Origin: Hybos culiciformis | Taxonomy: Eukaryota; Arthropoda; Insecta; Diptera; Hybotidae | Assembly: GCA_964007475.1 (NCBI GenBank) | Contig: OZ023274.1 | Coordinates: 79,681,303-79,745,302 of the forward strand | DNA: 64,000 bases | Direction of reading: 5' to 3' | Shown here: one piece after another, positions 1 through 13,900 of the stretch | Position numbering within the stretch: position 1 is the first letter of the stretch | Layout of the letters: the number at the start of each line of letters is the position of its first letter | Position numbers and translations under genes: made by a program | Notes under the pieces: generated by a model | Database searches by the model: none | What the model was told of the DNA's origin: nothing | Seen by the model: the letters and a program-made list of their open reading frames with translations, nothing else

Positions 1-1635
1 AATAGCTCGTACTTTTAAATATATATTATTATAGCAACTTTTGACATAAAAATTACAAGTATTCATTTTGTCGATATAATAATATCTTTCTGTAATTTAT
101 TTTGAATGAAAAATATATTTTTTTTTTTCAATGAAAATACGTAGGCTGAATCAATGAAGTGTGTTCAGAGATAGAAGAACATAAATGACCAATATCATTT
201 TATTTTATTTTATATTTTTAATATCAATATGATCTTTTACCTCGCCTGACTGAATGTTATTTTACAAGTTTTATCATCTTTCATTGATGATTTTGCTACG
301 TTATTGAATTTAATTGCTCTTTTTTTTTTCCAAAATATAGGTACTTTAATATGAAATAAAAATTTAATATTTTTGGTAAAATTATTAGTTATATATGTTA
401 TTAGTTATTATCATTGTAAATAGCAATCAAATATTTTTTAAGGTATCGTATATATTTTTATTGAATACCAATGAATTTATGATTATTAGCCAAATAATAA
501 TAAATGATTTTTATATATTATTATCATTATTATTATTTTTTTTTTTTTTTTGGACATTATGATTTATTTTATTTTATGTACATAAATATGTGTACATATA
601 ATTGTAATAAAAAAAAAACCAAGACCCAATCCCAAGGCAAATATATACTTTAAATATTATTTTGAAAAGTCAAAATATCATTTTTCATTGAATATATTTT
701 TATATTTAGTATTTTTATTTCTTTCATATAAATAACACACGTTAAGTTGACTATACACAATACGAATGATAGTTATAATATTATAAAAGAAAAACAACTT
801 TAAGTACCTTATAATAATAATGATGGTTATTTTTAAAATATTGGCTTCGTTACATTTTATAACTACTTATATGATGGAATATTATAATATTTTATATAAT
901 CAATAAATTGATATCATAATTCATAATGAATATAATTTCTGAATTACATAAATTACTACTATGTAAATATTTATAGTAAATATTTATATAACATTATATA
1001 TTATTGATGTAATTTAATTAAGTTGAAATATTGATATCAATGAATTATCAATTCTCAATTTATAAATTTTCATTTGATATCTTGCAAATTAATTATTTTC
1101 TCTTCAAATTATTAATAAAATTATAATGTAAATATCTATTAAAAAATTAGAGTTAGAGATACAAAATATTTCATTTTAGATGGATTAATACGTAATGTTT
1201 TTGTAATTTTATTATTACAAAAAGAAAATAGTTGAACTTTACTCCAGCAATTTTTTTGAGCAGTAAAAAAAAATCGTTTTGTATGCGAAGAGCATACAGG
1301 CAAATTCTTTTATCTGAACAACAAATATAGGTTTATTCAGTGAAGGAAATCAAAACTCCAAGACTTTTGAATTATAACATGTTTCCCTCAATATTTTGAA
1401 GATAAAATAAAATGATCAAAATATCGGTCAAAAATAATTTATGATATTTAAGAATATTTTGAATCTTGTTAATTAAATTATATAAATTTTCCACTCATAA
1501 AATTTTAATAAATATGTTTTTTAAATAACTATATACACGACAAGGACACAGTATAATGACAATATTATGATTAAATTAATAACTATTATTATAAGTTATA
1601 AATTTACTTAATGAAGTTTTTTTTTTTATTTTAAG
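1..1635 (+). other. Upstream Epac intron sequence
   Basis: AT-rich DNA with homopolymer runs. Because the first exon in the window begins inside a codon, this stretch is most likely intron. I see no exon, RNA gene or repeat in it. Confidence 0.6.
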
Positions 1636-4600
1636 GTTTTGGAACAGTAACAACAAATTCACAACAGCCACAATCACCGACAAAAAGGCCTTTAAGTCCG
1701 GATCATCCAAATCCAGCATTACCAATAACAGAATCACCTAGTCCAACTATATCGCGTATGGGATGGGCGTTACGAATATTACTTGTAGCCGATAATTCAA
1801 GTTGTCTTAGAGATCGTAAAGTGAGTTATTATAAATATTTGGTTTTGTTTTTAACAAATCTGTAGGATACAAGATTATATGAAATAAAAAGAAATTAATA
1901 TTTAATTCAAAATAAGGTCATCACATCTAGAATCAAAACCTCAAAATTTTGCTTTCTCTTATTATCCATCAAAAATATCATCAATCATCTGTCCCAAATG
2001 ATATATGCAATCAAAACGAAATTAAAATTATACCAAAGTATTATTCATGAATTCATGATATTTAAAATAGAATTTTTTTCAAAATAAAAAACCAAGAATA
2101 ATGTTCACAATTTATTCAGTCAATATTTTAGAAATCTGTTCGCTTTAATTATATATACATATAATGTATAAATGATAAATAAAATATTAGGTATAAAATT
2201 TTTTTTTTTTTTTATAAAAAGTTTTTCCTACACCCTTTTTTTTTGTATTTTTTAAACAGAAAATCAAAATTAATTTTATTTCTTAAGAAATATTAATCAA
2301 AGATTTTCCTCAAACAGTTTAATCGTTATGATACAAATAAAAATGCCTGACTTTATATTACCTTTACCAAAAAAATAAAAAAAAAAACTTTCTTTGAAAA
2401 AAGGACATTCAACCTTCATCTTGAACTTTAAAAAATATTTTTTCAATGAAAGATAATTTTTTTATTTTTTTTATTTTTTTTATTTTTTAATTAATTAGAA
2501 AAAGAAAATCGTTAACAATTAATTTATTGAGAGATCCTTTTCCCAGATTTTCTTTTCTTTTCTTAATAATAATCTTCGTGTTTTGCTAAAGGACCTTGAA
2601 ACTTTTTCATTCCCATCTAATAAATTTGTCTTGAAGTAAAAATTTTCTTCCTTTTCTTTAATTATTTTTATTACTTTAATTGTTCCTTGAGAGATTTTTA
2701 TTCATCTTGTTAACAATCTCAAGTCTACACTTTAATGAAAAATTGTGTTAAAGAAAAATTAAATTGGACTTTGGAAAAATTAGAATATTCAAAAAAAGAA
2801 TAATTATATATATTAATTTCATTCGCACCGGGTAGTTAACTTTTTAGTTTGTAATAAACGGAATTTTATGTTCAAATTTATTTTTAAAAATTACAAAAAA
2901 AATAGTTATCCTAATGTAAATAAAATTTAAAAGCTCATATGTACTTTATAAATTCATTAACTTAACTATTCTAACAATTCAAAAAATTGTGACTTTTCTT
3001 AAAGTTTTGTAATAGTAGATTACAATACATGTTAAGAAAATTTGTTATTACTACGAGTTGTGTATACAGAAAAAGACATAGACACGAGTCAATACTTATA
3101 TCACGAGACCGTTAGGTCGAGTGATATAATATTGACAAGTGTCTATGTGTTTTTGTGTAAATACACAATGAGCTGTATAACAAATATTGTTAACTTATCT
3201 AATATACTGTTTTAATGTGCATGTGGGAGGTAGTTGCAATCAATACATTTGCAATGCAAAAAATAAACAAAAGTTCAAAATGAAGTAAGTAAATAAAATT
3301 TACTTAATACGGAGAATGTAAATAAAATTTACTTAATTAAATAATTACATGTACCATTTACCGAGCTAAATTTACGATTGTAAATACAACTTACCGATCA
3401 CATGCCCATTACAATAAATTATTCTTGTAAGTGATGTAAATTATTTATAGAGAAACTTGTCAAGTTTTCCACTTTAAATAGATTATAATAATAAATCGTA
3501 AATTATCTACAAACACATTTTTTAATAAACTATTCACTTATTGGCTTCAATTATTTTAATTGAATATTTTCTACCTTTTTTTTTTGTTTCAACTAAAAAC
3601 AGGTGTCAGGAAAATTAATTAGAAAGTGTGGTCCAGGAACTGAATTAGTTGATTGGCTATTAAATATATCACCAATAGTTCATACTAGAATTCAAGCGGC
3701 TGGTATGTGGCAAGCTCTTTTAGAAGAAGGGGTATTAGCTCATGGTAAGAAAAATAAACTTATTTAGGGAAAAATTTTATTTTGATTTTTAAATTTCCTT
3801 CTTTTTTTTTCCTTTTTATATTTTCCTGTCATTGTTATAAACTGTTTTTAAAAATAATTTTTACCAATTAATTGTGGTGTTCGTGGTATAAATATTGTTA
3901 AAAAAAAAACAGTAAACAAAGAACAACCATTTAAAGATAAATGCTTTTTATATCGATTTCGGGTTGACGAAGAAGGTATTGGAGGTGGACCACCATCATC
4001 AGATGACGTTAATGCTGCTAATGATTGTATAAGAGAACAATTAAGTACATTGCTGCATCGTGGACCAGATGCTACTTTGCGTATGATATTGAGAAAACCG
4101 TAAGTTTAACTAAAGATATTAATCCTTGAACTACAAAAACTTATTAAAATTACAAAGTTAATTTTTTTCATAGAAATAGAGAATAAAGAAACAATATTTA
4201 TATCTAAACTTATATATTAAATTAATACTGTACTACTACACTATCTAATTTACACTATCTAATTTACTAGTCTATATGCCTTTACTATCTAAAAAAACAA
4301 AAATTCTTTAAAAGTTAAACAATTTTATAAAAATCTATACTTTCAGTCTACAATCTCTATACAGAATGTGGTATTAAAAATCTAAAATATTATAATTTTT
4401 AAACAATTTAATAACTTGCTTATTTTTTTTATTTCATATTTTAATAGAAGGATTTTTTTTAAATAAAAAAATTTAAGAAACCTATTTACAGTCAACAATA
4501 CGTGCAAAAAATTTTCAATGAATTAGAATTTTCTACAATTAGGATAATCTTTGAGAAGCAAAAAAAAAAAAAATTAAAGCTGAAAGTATTGAGAAATTAA

Positions 4601-4894
4601 ATTCTAAAAGAAAAAGTTTTTTAAAATATATATTCATTATACCCTCTAAGGACATTTTATTTTTATTGTGAACATTAATTTTTTTTTTTGTATTAAAATG
4701 TGAGAAATTCTTGAATTTTTCGTTTTTTTAACTAATTTTATTTTTAAGGTCGCACGAGAGAAGTCAAGAAGAATTGGAATTAGTATTTGAAGAATTATTA
4801 CATATAGCTGCTTTATCACATTTATCAACAAGTATTAAAAGAGAATTAGCATCAATTATTGTATTTGAATCTCATGCTCAAGCTGGTACAATTC
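1636..4894 (+). CDS. Epac: Epac exons 1-4 of this window: linker and DEP domain
   Basis: Exon 1636-1820 starts two bases into a codon, so at least one coding exon lies upstream. It encodes a Pro/Ser-rich linker and then [10 protein letters not shown]...LRDRK, the start of the DEP domain, which anchors Epac to membranes. Exon 3603-3744 carries the DEP signature GTELVDWLL. Exon 3913-4099 continues with [12 protein letters not shown] and an acidic linker. Exon 4749-4894 encodes the helical lead-in to the cAMP-binding domain ([20 protein letters not shown]). Acceptors end TTTTAAG, AAAACAG, AAAACAG and TTTTAAG; donors read GTGAGT, GTAAGA, GTAAGT and GTAAGT. Confidence 0.88.
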
Positions 4895-7800
4895 GTAAGT
4901 GTAATTAAAATAACAAAATAATATAAATTTTATAAATTTATAAATTAAAAAACTATGTGCAGAAATAATTTGAATAAGAAATATCACATTTGGAAGACGA
5001 TTAGTATACAACACACTTCAGAGAGTATAAATTTGAAGTAAATGAAATCTCGAAGTTATCAACTTAAAATTTATTGCCATAAAACTAAACTTTTTTCTTT
5101 ATCCAAATAATCCTATGATATACACATTCATGATAAAATTGGCAAGAAAATTCATCATTACGATAAAAAAAATTTTTTCTATAATGACCGTTGTACAACC
5201 TTTAAGAAATATAAAACTTAAACTTTTTATGTATAAAAGTTCTCTCGTTCAAGGAAAAAAAAAATTTTAAGATATTATTTTTCTCTATTCGAAAATTTCA
5301 AAAATGCAATTGTTGTACATATAAATGACAGGTAATTTGTAAATTTAAAGAATTTTTGTGTAATCTATTTTTTTTTTTTTTTTGCTCCAGAAAATATAAA
5401 TCAAAAGAGTTTTTGAAGTAATTTTAAAATAATTTTAAAAAAAATATTATCCACAAGAAAGTTTTCTACTCTGAAAAATTGTAATCCTGACATGACGGAT
5501 TCTATTTATTTATTTTTTATTATACCTTGTCTACACGAAAAAGGAATCATATTTAATCTCACCTTAGTCGTAAAAAAGTGAGATGTGAAGATTGTAGTCG
5601 GGATAAAGTTGTTTGTTTTTTTTATTTAAAAACGGAATTATTAATTAATAATTATTTTCGTTTAAAATTTAAATTTTAAGAACTAACAAGACATTGACAC
5701 ACATTGTTATTTTTAAACCCCACAAATTGAAATTATTCATCCCTGAAATTTTTTTCGGATTAGCCAGTCCGACTTGTTCAGCTTTTACTCCACTGGTGTA
5801 AACACCGTATTAAGTTTTTATATTTTATTTTATGAAGTTTCAAAATAATGTTGGTTTTCTTGACAAACAATTGTAAAAGTTTTATTTCAATTTATTTCTC
5901 AATAAAATAATAATTTATTAACCAATAATTGGAAAACTTCTTTGATTTAATTAATACTATAATATCAAGCTTTAAAAAGTTATAAGTTAAATTATTGTAG
6001 TCAAACTCAAGCTCCACCCTAGAGTAAAGTAAAGTTGATTTTTCGTAATTGTTTTTTTTTTATTTATTTAAAATATTATTAAAAAAAGTTGAATATCCAT
6101 AATTTGAGCAAATTTCGCAAAAGCAATATATAGTGATTTGATGAAATTGAAGATACCTCTGTACATGCCCATATAGCTGAATAAAATTGTTATTAAGGAA
6201 GGAAGAAAAAAAAAATTTTACAACACAACAATAGATCGGCTTATGAATCATAAAAGACCACTGTGCGAAACATCACCTGAAGGGCCATTAATATCAAGCA
6301 AAAAAACTGCGGTTATGGCTGTATCAAAAGAAGAGTTAAAAACAGTTTTTCGGGAAATTCTCTCTGATGGGATCAAAAATTTGGCCACAAAGGAAGATGT
6401 GCACGCCATCGCCAAGTCAATAACTATTTTGCAGGCAGAAAATAAAGTTTTGACAGAAAAAGTTGATAACTTGCAAGAAAAATGCCAAAATCTTGAGGCA
6501 AAAGTCAAAAAGTTGGAGTCTCAGCCATTTGAAAAAAATTTAGTTATCCACCTACCAAAGACAAGTACACAGAGAGATCCAGTGGAAGAAACGAAAACAT
6601 TGGTAAAACAATTAGCTAAATCTGATGATATTTTATTTTCAGTGACTCCTCTTAATCCTAGTATAAAAAGCTTTAATTTGCTCTTGGAGATGAATTCCAA
6701 AAATTCTGCTCATAGAATCCTAAAAAATTCAGGCCAACTGAAAGGCACTGGAGTCTTTGTACATCCTGACTTTTCACGTGAGCAAAGACAAGCAAGGCAA
6801 GTAGCGGTAGGCATTAGAAATGAACTGAAGAAATTATGTCCCGACATCTCTATGAAATTATTAGGCAGCTCGCTCTTGGTGGATGGCATCACATTCACTT
6901 GGGATGCAGAAGCTGGTCTACTTTCAGGAAATGAAGATGGGTTGATTGTGCTGAAGAATAAATATCCTCAACTTGATATATCAAAAATTAAAAAAATATA
7001 CGTCAAAGATAAACAAACAACAGCTGGTTCTACAAGTGGAATAAAAAATAATTTTGATAATAGCAAATTTACGCCAAAAGATATGCAAAAAAAATTGTTC
7101 TGAAAAAAAGCCGTCTGTAATAATTCAAAAAGTATATTTAATAAGTATTCAATTAAAATTTTATCATATAATGTATCTGGTTTATGTAACAAGTTTTTAT
7201 TCCCCGATTTTTTTTCATATGCGAATTCCTTTGATATCTTTTTTTTATACGAAACTTTCCTAACAGAAGCAAATCAAGAAAAGCTTTATAAATATTTCCC
7301 CGAACACCAGGTTATTTTTATTTCAGCTGTGAAAACCCACAGCAAAGGTAGGGCTAGTGCCGGTTTGTGTTTTGGAATTAAAAAAGATATTCCTAATTGT
7401 AAGTTTCGTAATAGTGAATTTGGTTACTACGTGGAAATCTCTCTGGAGGAACATAGTTTCTTGATTGTGCCAGTATATATTAACTGTACCAACTGGAGTG
7501 CATGTTATGAAAACACAGAAAATTTATTGGACAGCCTCGCAAATAAAGAAAATATTTTATTAATAGGTGATTGGAACGCCAGATTAGGTTCAGATCAAAT
7601 TGAACAAGGCTCTAACTTTTTACCAAGTCACAATATTAGTTTACCAAGAGTCTCGCAGGATAAGATTATAAACTCAAACGGGAAAAAAATGTTGAGCCTT
7701 TGCCAGGAACATGATCTTTTTATAATTAATGGTTGCTCGACAAGTGACAAATTAGGTAGCTTATCTTACATTAAGGGCCTACACGCGACTTTGAATGACT

Positions 7801-10800
7801 TTTGTGCATTTTCAGGCAGGTGGTTTAAAGTATTTAAAGATTTTATCGTTGATTCGAAAACTTTTTCGGACCATATGCCTATAATAGTTCAGATTCAGAC
7901 AGAGCAACTGCACATTCACAAGGAGATGCAATTGCTTCCTAAGCTCCACTGGAGAGCGCACTTGCAAGCGAAATATCGAGAAAATCTAGACCAGTTTGCA
8001 AGTCAAGCTGATTTAGACGATGCTCCAGTTAACGAGATGGGAACTTTATTGTTAAATGGAATTATTAGCTCGGCCTCATTCGCGCAAAAGAAAATTAGAG
8101 CTTCGGGAAGAGAAAAATGGTTCGATTGGGACTGTTCTAAAGCTAGGAGTAGTTCCTTCATCTGGCTCAAGCTAGCTAGAAGAAACAATTCTGCTTATTT
8201 CCGAAGCTGCTACGTGAGAGCTAATCAAGAATATAAAGCTTTATGTCACAAAAAGAAAAATGTTTATTTTTTGAATCTTGCCACAAGTCTGAGTAATGCG
8301 AAAGATTCGAATATTTTCTGGAAAAAGGTTAAAGAGTTGAAGGGCGACAAATTTATTTCGGGTAATAAAATCAGAGCAAATGTTTTTGCTTTGTACTTCG
8401 AGGATTTACTGAATATTGGTCCTGATACTTTTTCGATTCATTATGCAGCGAATCTAGTTGAAAACGAGCTTCTGGACCAAAGCATAACAATAGACGAAAT
8501 AAAGACAGCACTTGCTAAGGCTAAGGATAACAAGGCACCAGGATTCGACAGAGTACCTTACGAATTTTTTAAACACTCAACCAACTCCTACCTTGAGAAA
8601 ATTTGTCAATTCTATAACAAGATTCTCGAAACCGGTACAATCCCTGAAAGCTTTACTAAATCCATCATTTTCCCCATTTATAAGGCTGGTGATCCTGAAA
8701 GCGTAGAAAACTACCGAGGCATTTCGTTTCTTAATGTAATATCGAAATTGTTCACTGCAGTAATTCTTGGTAGGCTCGAATATTTCATTGAAGAGCACCA
8801 GTTGTTGAGCCAGTTTCAAGCCGGCTTTCGACGTGGCTACTCAACGGCTGATCATTTGTTTACTTTTTTCACAATAGCAGATAAATACCTTTCACAAAAA
8901 CGAAAAAAACTCTACGTTCTATTTGTAGACTTTAAGGCTGCCTTCGATTCTGTAGACAGGAAAGCTTTAGTATATAAACTGAGCAGGCTGGGCATATCTT
9001 CGAAAATACTTAGGGTGATCGAAAATATATACGAAAACACCGAGACTGCGGTGTGGGATGGGTCCATCCTTTCTGGATGGTTTAAAGTGACAAAAGGTGT
9101 CCGTCAGGGATGTCTTCTCTCCCCACTTATTTTCGCTCTGTTTATTGACGATATCATAGACGTGCTTCCCGGAGGAGTGCAGATTGAGGATCTACTAATA
9201 AAGATCTTGCTTTATGCAGACGATGTAGTCCTTTTCGCCGAGACACCTGAAATGATGCAAATGATGCTGAATCGCCTCTCCGAATATTGCAAAAACTGGT
9301 CACTGCAGGTAAATCTTTCTAAAACTAAAATTATGGTGATAAAAAAAAATGCAGGAAGATTTGCATCTAATGAAAAATGGTTTTTTGATGGTAACAGGGT
9401 CGAGGTGGTTAACCATTACAAATACTTAGGTCTAACAATAACTCCACAAATTAACATGAAATCTCATCTAGAAAATAAGCTATCCAAGTCAATCCTAGCT
9501 TTAAACACTACATGGAAAAATCTAATGACTAAATGTGAAATTCCGAATAGTGCAAAGTTTCGTATCTTCAAGCTGTAGCACAATCCATTATGTGTTACGG
9601 CTGTCAAGTCTGGGGTTATAAGTCTTATGATGTAGTTGAAAAATTATTAAGATTTTTCTTAAAAAGAACATTTTTTCTTCCTTCAAATGCACCAAATTAT
9701 ATGATTATTCTAGAGACAGGCATTTCTCCTTTGTACGTGTATACGTTGAAATTGCATCTGGACTACATATTAAAAGTTCTGAGCTTCGAAAATTACAGAT
9801 TACCAAAAAAATTAGCGATGTATAGTATTCAACATAAGGCCAGTTGGTGTAAAGAAATATTTGCACTTGCCGAAAAATTTAATGTCCAGATTGATTTTGG
9901 AGCAGATAAAATAACCCTGAAAAAAACACTATACAAATTAATTGAATTAGTTGATGTAGATTTGCGAAACTTTGCACTAGAACAAGCGTCAGCCTCGACA
10001 TCAAGATCCTTATACTCGCAATTAGAACATAATCTCTGCGAACGAAATTATTTTAACGACAGGTACACCTCCCATGAAATCAGTACCATTTTTAAAACGA
10101 GAGGAGAACTACTAAACATAAATTATAGGCCGCTTTTCCCCACGACTAATGAACTCTGTAATCTGTGCAACCTTCAAGTCAGAGAGGACACATTTCATTT
10201 CTTAGCAATTTGTCCGATATTAAGGGAGTGGAGATTATTGTATTTTGGTAAGGAATTTTTAAGTCTTGCGGAAGTAAAAACTATTCTTAATGGTGAAAAT
10301 TGGTTGGTCCTAGTTGGCTACAGCAGGAATGCTTTGCTTTTCCGGAGAGATTTTCAGGAAGATTCGTAATGATTAAGTCGGTATGATTAATTCGTTTATA
10401 TTTAGTTTTTTATTTTTCTTCTTTTTTGAAGTTTGATTGCAGCATGTTTTTAAGCACATGAAGAAAAGGAAGTAAGTTAGGAAGCGAAAAGTATAAAGAA
10501 AGGATAAAAGGATATAAGGGAAAGAAAATAGTAAATATCATATATATGTGTGTATGCACATGTATATATTTAAATAAAGAAATGGATATTAAAAGAGGAA
10601 GAAAGGAAGGAATTAAAGAAAAAGAATAGAAAAATTATGTTGATAAGAGTAAATTAAAATTATGTTTAAAAAAAAAATAAATAAAATAAAAAAAAAAAAA
10701 TAAAAGGTGTGAGCTGGAAGATAATTTACACAGCGTGATAACTTTTTATTACAGACGGTTTTTTTTTTACCATGTAATAAGGTTAAACTTTTGTTTCATT

Positions 10801-10946
10801 TGAATTAAAATTTCTTAGATATAGTTATTAATTGGTTATTTTGTACTTAAATATTATTATTATTATTATTATTATTAGTTTTAAAATTATTTTAATTAAT
10901 GAATTTCCATGTACATATTATACCCATATTAATTGAAATAAAATGA

Positions 10947-10985
<39 letters not shown>

Positions 10986-13900
10986 GTAGTCAAACTAAAA
11001 ATCTAACATTATAATAATATAATTTTTATATAATATTAATTTTTCATAACTTTAATCAAAATTTCTTTTCGCTAATCCCTATATTTGTTCTCTAAGTTAT
11101 ATGAGTAGGTATTTATATTTAACTTACATACATTATGTTAAGAATATATATTATGATTTATATATATAAAACAAAATTATATAGGTATAAATGAACTGCA
11201 TAAACATTTTTCTTTAACATACTTAATTTTTTTTTTTTCTGTAGCATGAACATAATTTTTCAAGAAAATTTTCATGCATACAAGTACATATACTTGCGTA
11301 CATAAGCAACAGGAAGTGGTTTCATTTAGAGATTCGTTAAATTAAAAGCTTTCATTTCAGTAAACCAAAATTAAATATTCATATTTGAGTTCTTAAGATT
11401 ATTCAACAAAAATAATAAAAAGTTTTCATTTGCCATAGTAGGTACATGTATAAAAGAATTTTTTTTTTGTTTTTATTATTTTTCAAATGCTGAAAAATCC
11501 ACAAGAGAGATAAAATCTTCAATCAAAAAGTTCAAGTACTTAAAAAACATTTCTTTTTCCTCTTCTTAAAAAATATTGCTTAAAATTAAAATACAACTTT
11601 AAATAAGATGATGTTAATTAATCAGATTTTAATAATAATGTCACAATATAAAATTCTTTTAATTTAAAATCTGTTTTAAAAATTTTCAAACTTTTTCAAA
11701 GTATATTTCTTATTAATTTCGTATTGATTACTATTAGATTGCTGAAATACGCTTTCAAAACTTTAATTAAAATTAAAATGTGTAGTTTAGAAACAATTAC
11801 TTAAGTATAACTTTTTGAACTTTTTATTTAAAAAAAAAATTTTCAATCTTCTTATTTGCATGCCCAGAGGTTACAACTTTCTTCAACACTCTGTTAAATT
11901 TATTAACAAAAGGATACTGGAGACTCGTTATGTAATCTTTCCTTGAACAAAACACCTCCACAGTAGAAATTTAATAATAAATCTTATTTTACTTATACTG
12001 ATAAACAATTTCTATAAAAAAAAAATTTCACTTCATAAAAGCTTATTTAGAAATTAAAATAATTTTTTTCTCTTCGATAAAAAAAAAAAATTCTTTAAAA
12101 TCATTAATCGATCAAATATAAATCTTTTTCAATTTTATATCCACAATTCACTGTAATCCTTGCAATTATTTAAAACTGTATTCTTAATTCTAATCCTCCT
12201 ATATATACATATATAATATACATGAATATTATATAAGAAAAATTTAAAGGAAAATATATTCGTCGAATTTTTCTTGAAGAAAACATGCGGCAATAAATCT
12301 TTTTTATATAAATTATTTTTTGTTATTGTTTGTGAACAAAAAAAAACAGTCTTTAAAATAAGTATATTTTTTATTAGGTACTTATTTCGCAGTGAAAGAT
12401 GATAATATTTTTCTTATCTGTACTGAAATAAGTATGTGGTAAGATACGCGACGTCACCTTTGAGATAAGGTACCCAAGAAGTAATGGCTTTTTTTAACGT
12501 TCCTTATATTATCTTGAATTTAAAATTTTCTTATTTTCAGAAGCAGAATCAATCTGAAAATTTTATTTTTTTCCCCATCTGTAAAACTTGCTTGCCAGCT
12601 TACCATTCTTCGCAAAAGGTTTACATTTTAGAAAATACTTTTTGTTAAGAAAAAAAAATATTTTAAACGTAAGACCTGGGGGATGGAAATAAGGCCGCAG
12701 GAAATAAGGCCGCGACGTTTTTTTGTTGCGGTCTTATTTCGTTTTTAAGATTTTTTCGCGGCCTTATTTCGTTTTTCAAAATGAAATAAGGCCGCGAAAA
12801 AATCCTCGCGGTCTTATTTCATTTTGAAAAATGAAATAAGACCGCAAAAAATTACTCGCGGCCTTATTTCGTTTTGAAAAATGAAATAAGGCCGCGACAA
12901 AAAAAAACAATTATTCGGAGGGCTAATTTCATTTTTATAAACGAAATAAGGCCGCGTAATCTTGTGAGGTGAGCACACAGGGCAGGGGGCAGCAGGGCGG
13001 CGGGCGGGCGGTTGGTCAGTGGGATTTGCGGCGCTAGCCGCAAATCCCACTGACCAACCGCCCGCCCGCCGCCCTGCTGCCCCCTGCCCTGTGTGCTCAC
13101 CTCACAAGATTACGCGGCCTTATTTCGTTTTTCAAAATGAAATAAGGCCGCGAAAAAATCCTCGCGGCCTTATTTCATTTTTCAAAATGAAATTAGCCCT
13201 CCGATTAATTTTTTTTTTTGTCGCGGTCTTATTTCATTTTTCAAAACGAAATAAGGCCGCGAGGAATTTTATGCGGTCTTATTTCATTTTTCAAAATGAA
13301 AAAAGACCGCGAGGATTTTTTCGCGGCCTTATTTCATTTTTCAAAATGAAATAAGACCGCAACAAAAAACCTATCGCGGCCTTATTTCCCGCGGCCTTAT
13401 TTCACTGCGCCGTAAGACCTCCCACCATCGAAAATCTATTTATACTACACAAGAAATATGTAATACTAATGTACGTCATAAGTTATAATAAATAATATTT
13501 TTTATTTTAAAAATTTATGAAAATTTCCCAACTCAATAATTTTGTTACTTTCTACCACAAAATTCTCCAGAAACCATATCGCAATTTATCATTACGTCTC
13601 TTTTTTCAAATAAGAAAGCACTTCAAAACCTTGAAAAATGTTTTTCAATTTATATTCAATAACTAGAATATATTTTTCAAAAAAAAAATAAAAAAAAAAA
13701 AATTTACGAGGACGTAAAGATATTTTTGTACTTTTCAAGTACCAATTTAGACAAATATTAATTTCATGATGTTATTTTTATATAAATTTTCGTTTTCAAC
13801 ACAGGAATGTAATTTGGTTAAAAAAAAAACTGGTGCAAATACAATTTTAAGATTAAATAAAAATCGAACAAACATATTTGATATAACATATATGTATTTT

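Larger units (their letters stand above)
5997..10996 (+). mobile_element. Non-LTR retrotransposon (LINE) with target-site duplication
   Basis: A nearly complete element, about 6008-10985, in the same direction as Epac. The 11-base GTAGTCAAACT occurs at 5997-6007 and again at 10986-10996, directly after an ATT-repeat tail; both copies are preceded by ATT, which adds ambiguous bases. Order: 5' leader 6008-6242, ORF1 6243-7103, ORF2 7104-10369, 3' untranslated region with A-rich stretches, then (ATT)n at about 10947-10985. ORF1 has a coiled coil, and ORF2 has an endonuclease, a reverse transcriptase and a C-terminal cysteine-histidine motif. The C-terminal motif and missing RNase H suggest an L2/CR1/Kiri-type clade, but I cannot settle this by eye. 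One frameshift in ORF2 probably disables this copy. Confidence 0.9.

Noticed and set aside
4646..4831. 61-codon minus-strand ORF
   Set aside because: Antisense shadow overlapping Epac exon 4 and low-complexity intron.
12814..13354. Open frames of 78-111 codons on both strands inside the palindromic element
   Set aside because: They are near-copies of each other on opposite strands and simply read the repeat units; no protein family features.
12678..13410. Regular repeats suggesting a CRISPR array
   Set aside because: Eukaryotic context, no unique spacers, and units are inverted palindromes that vary in spacing.
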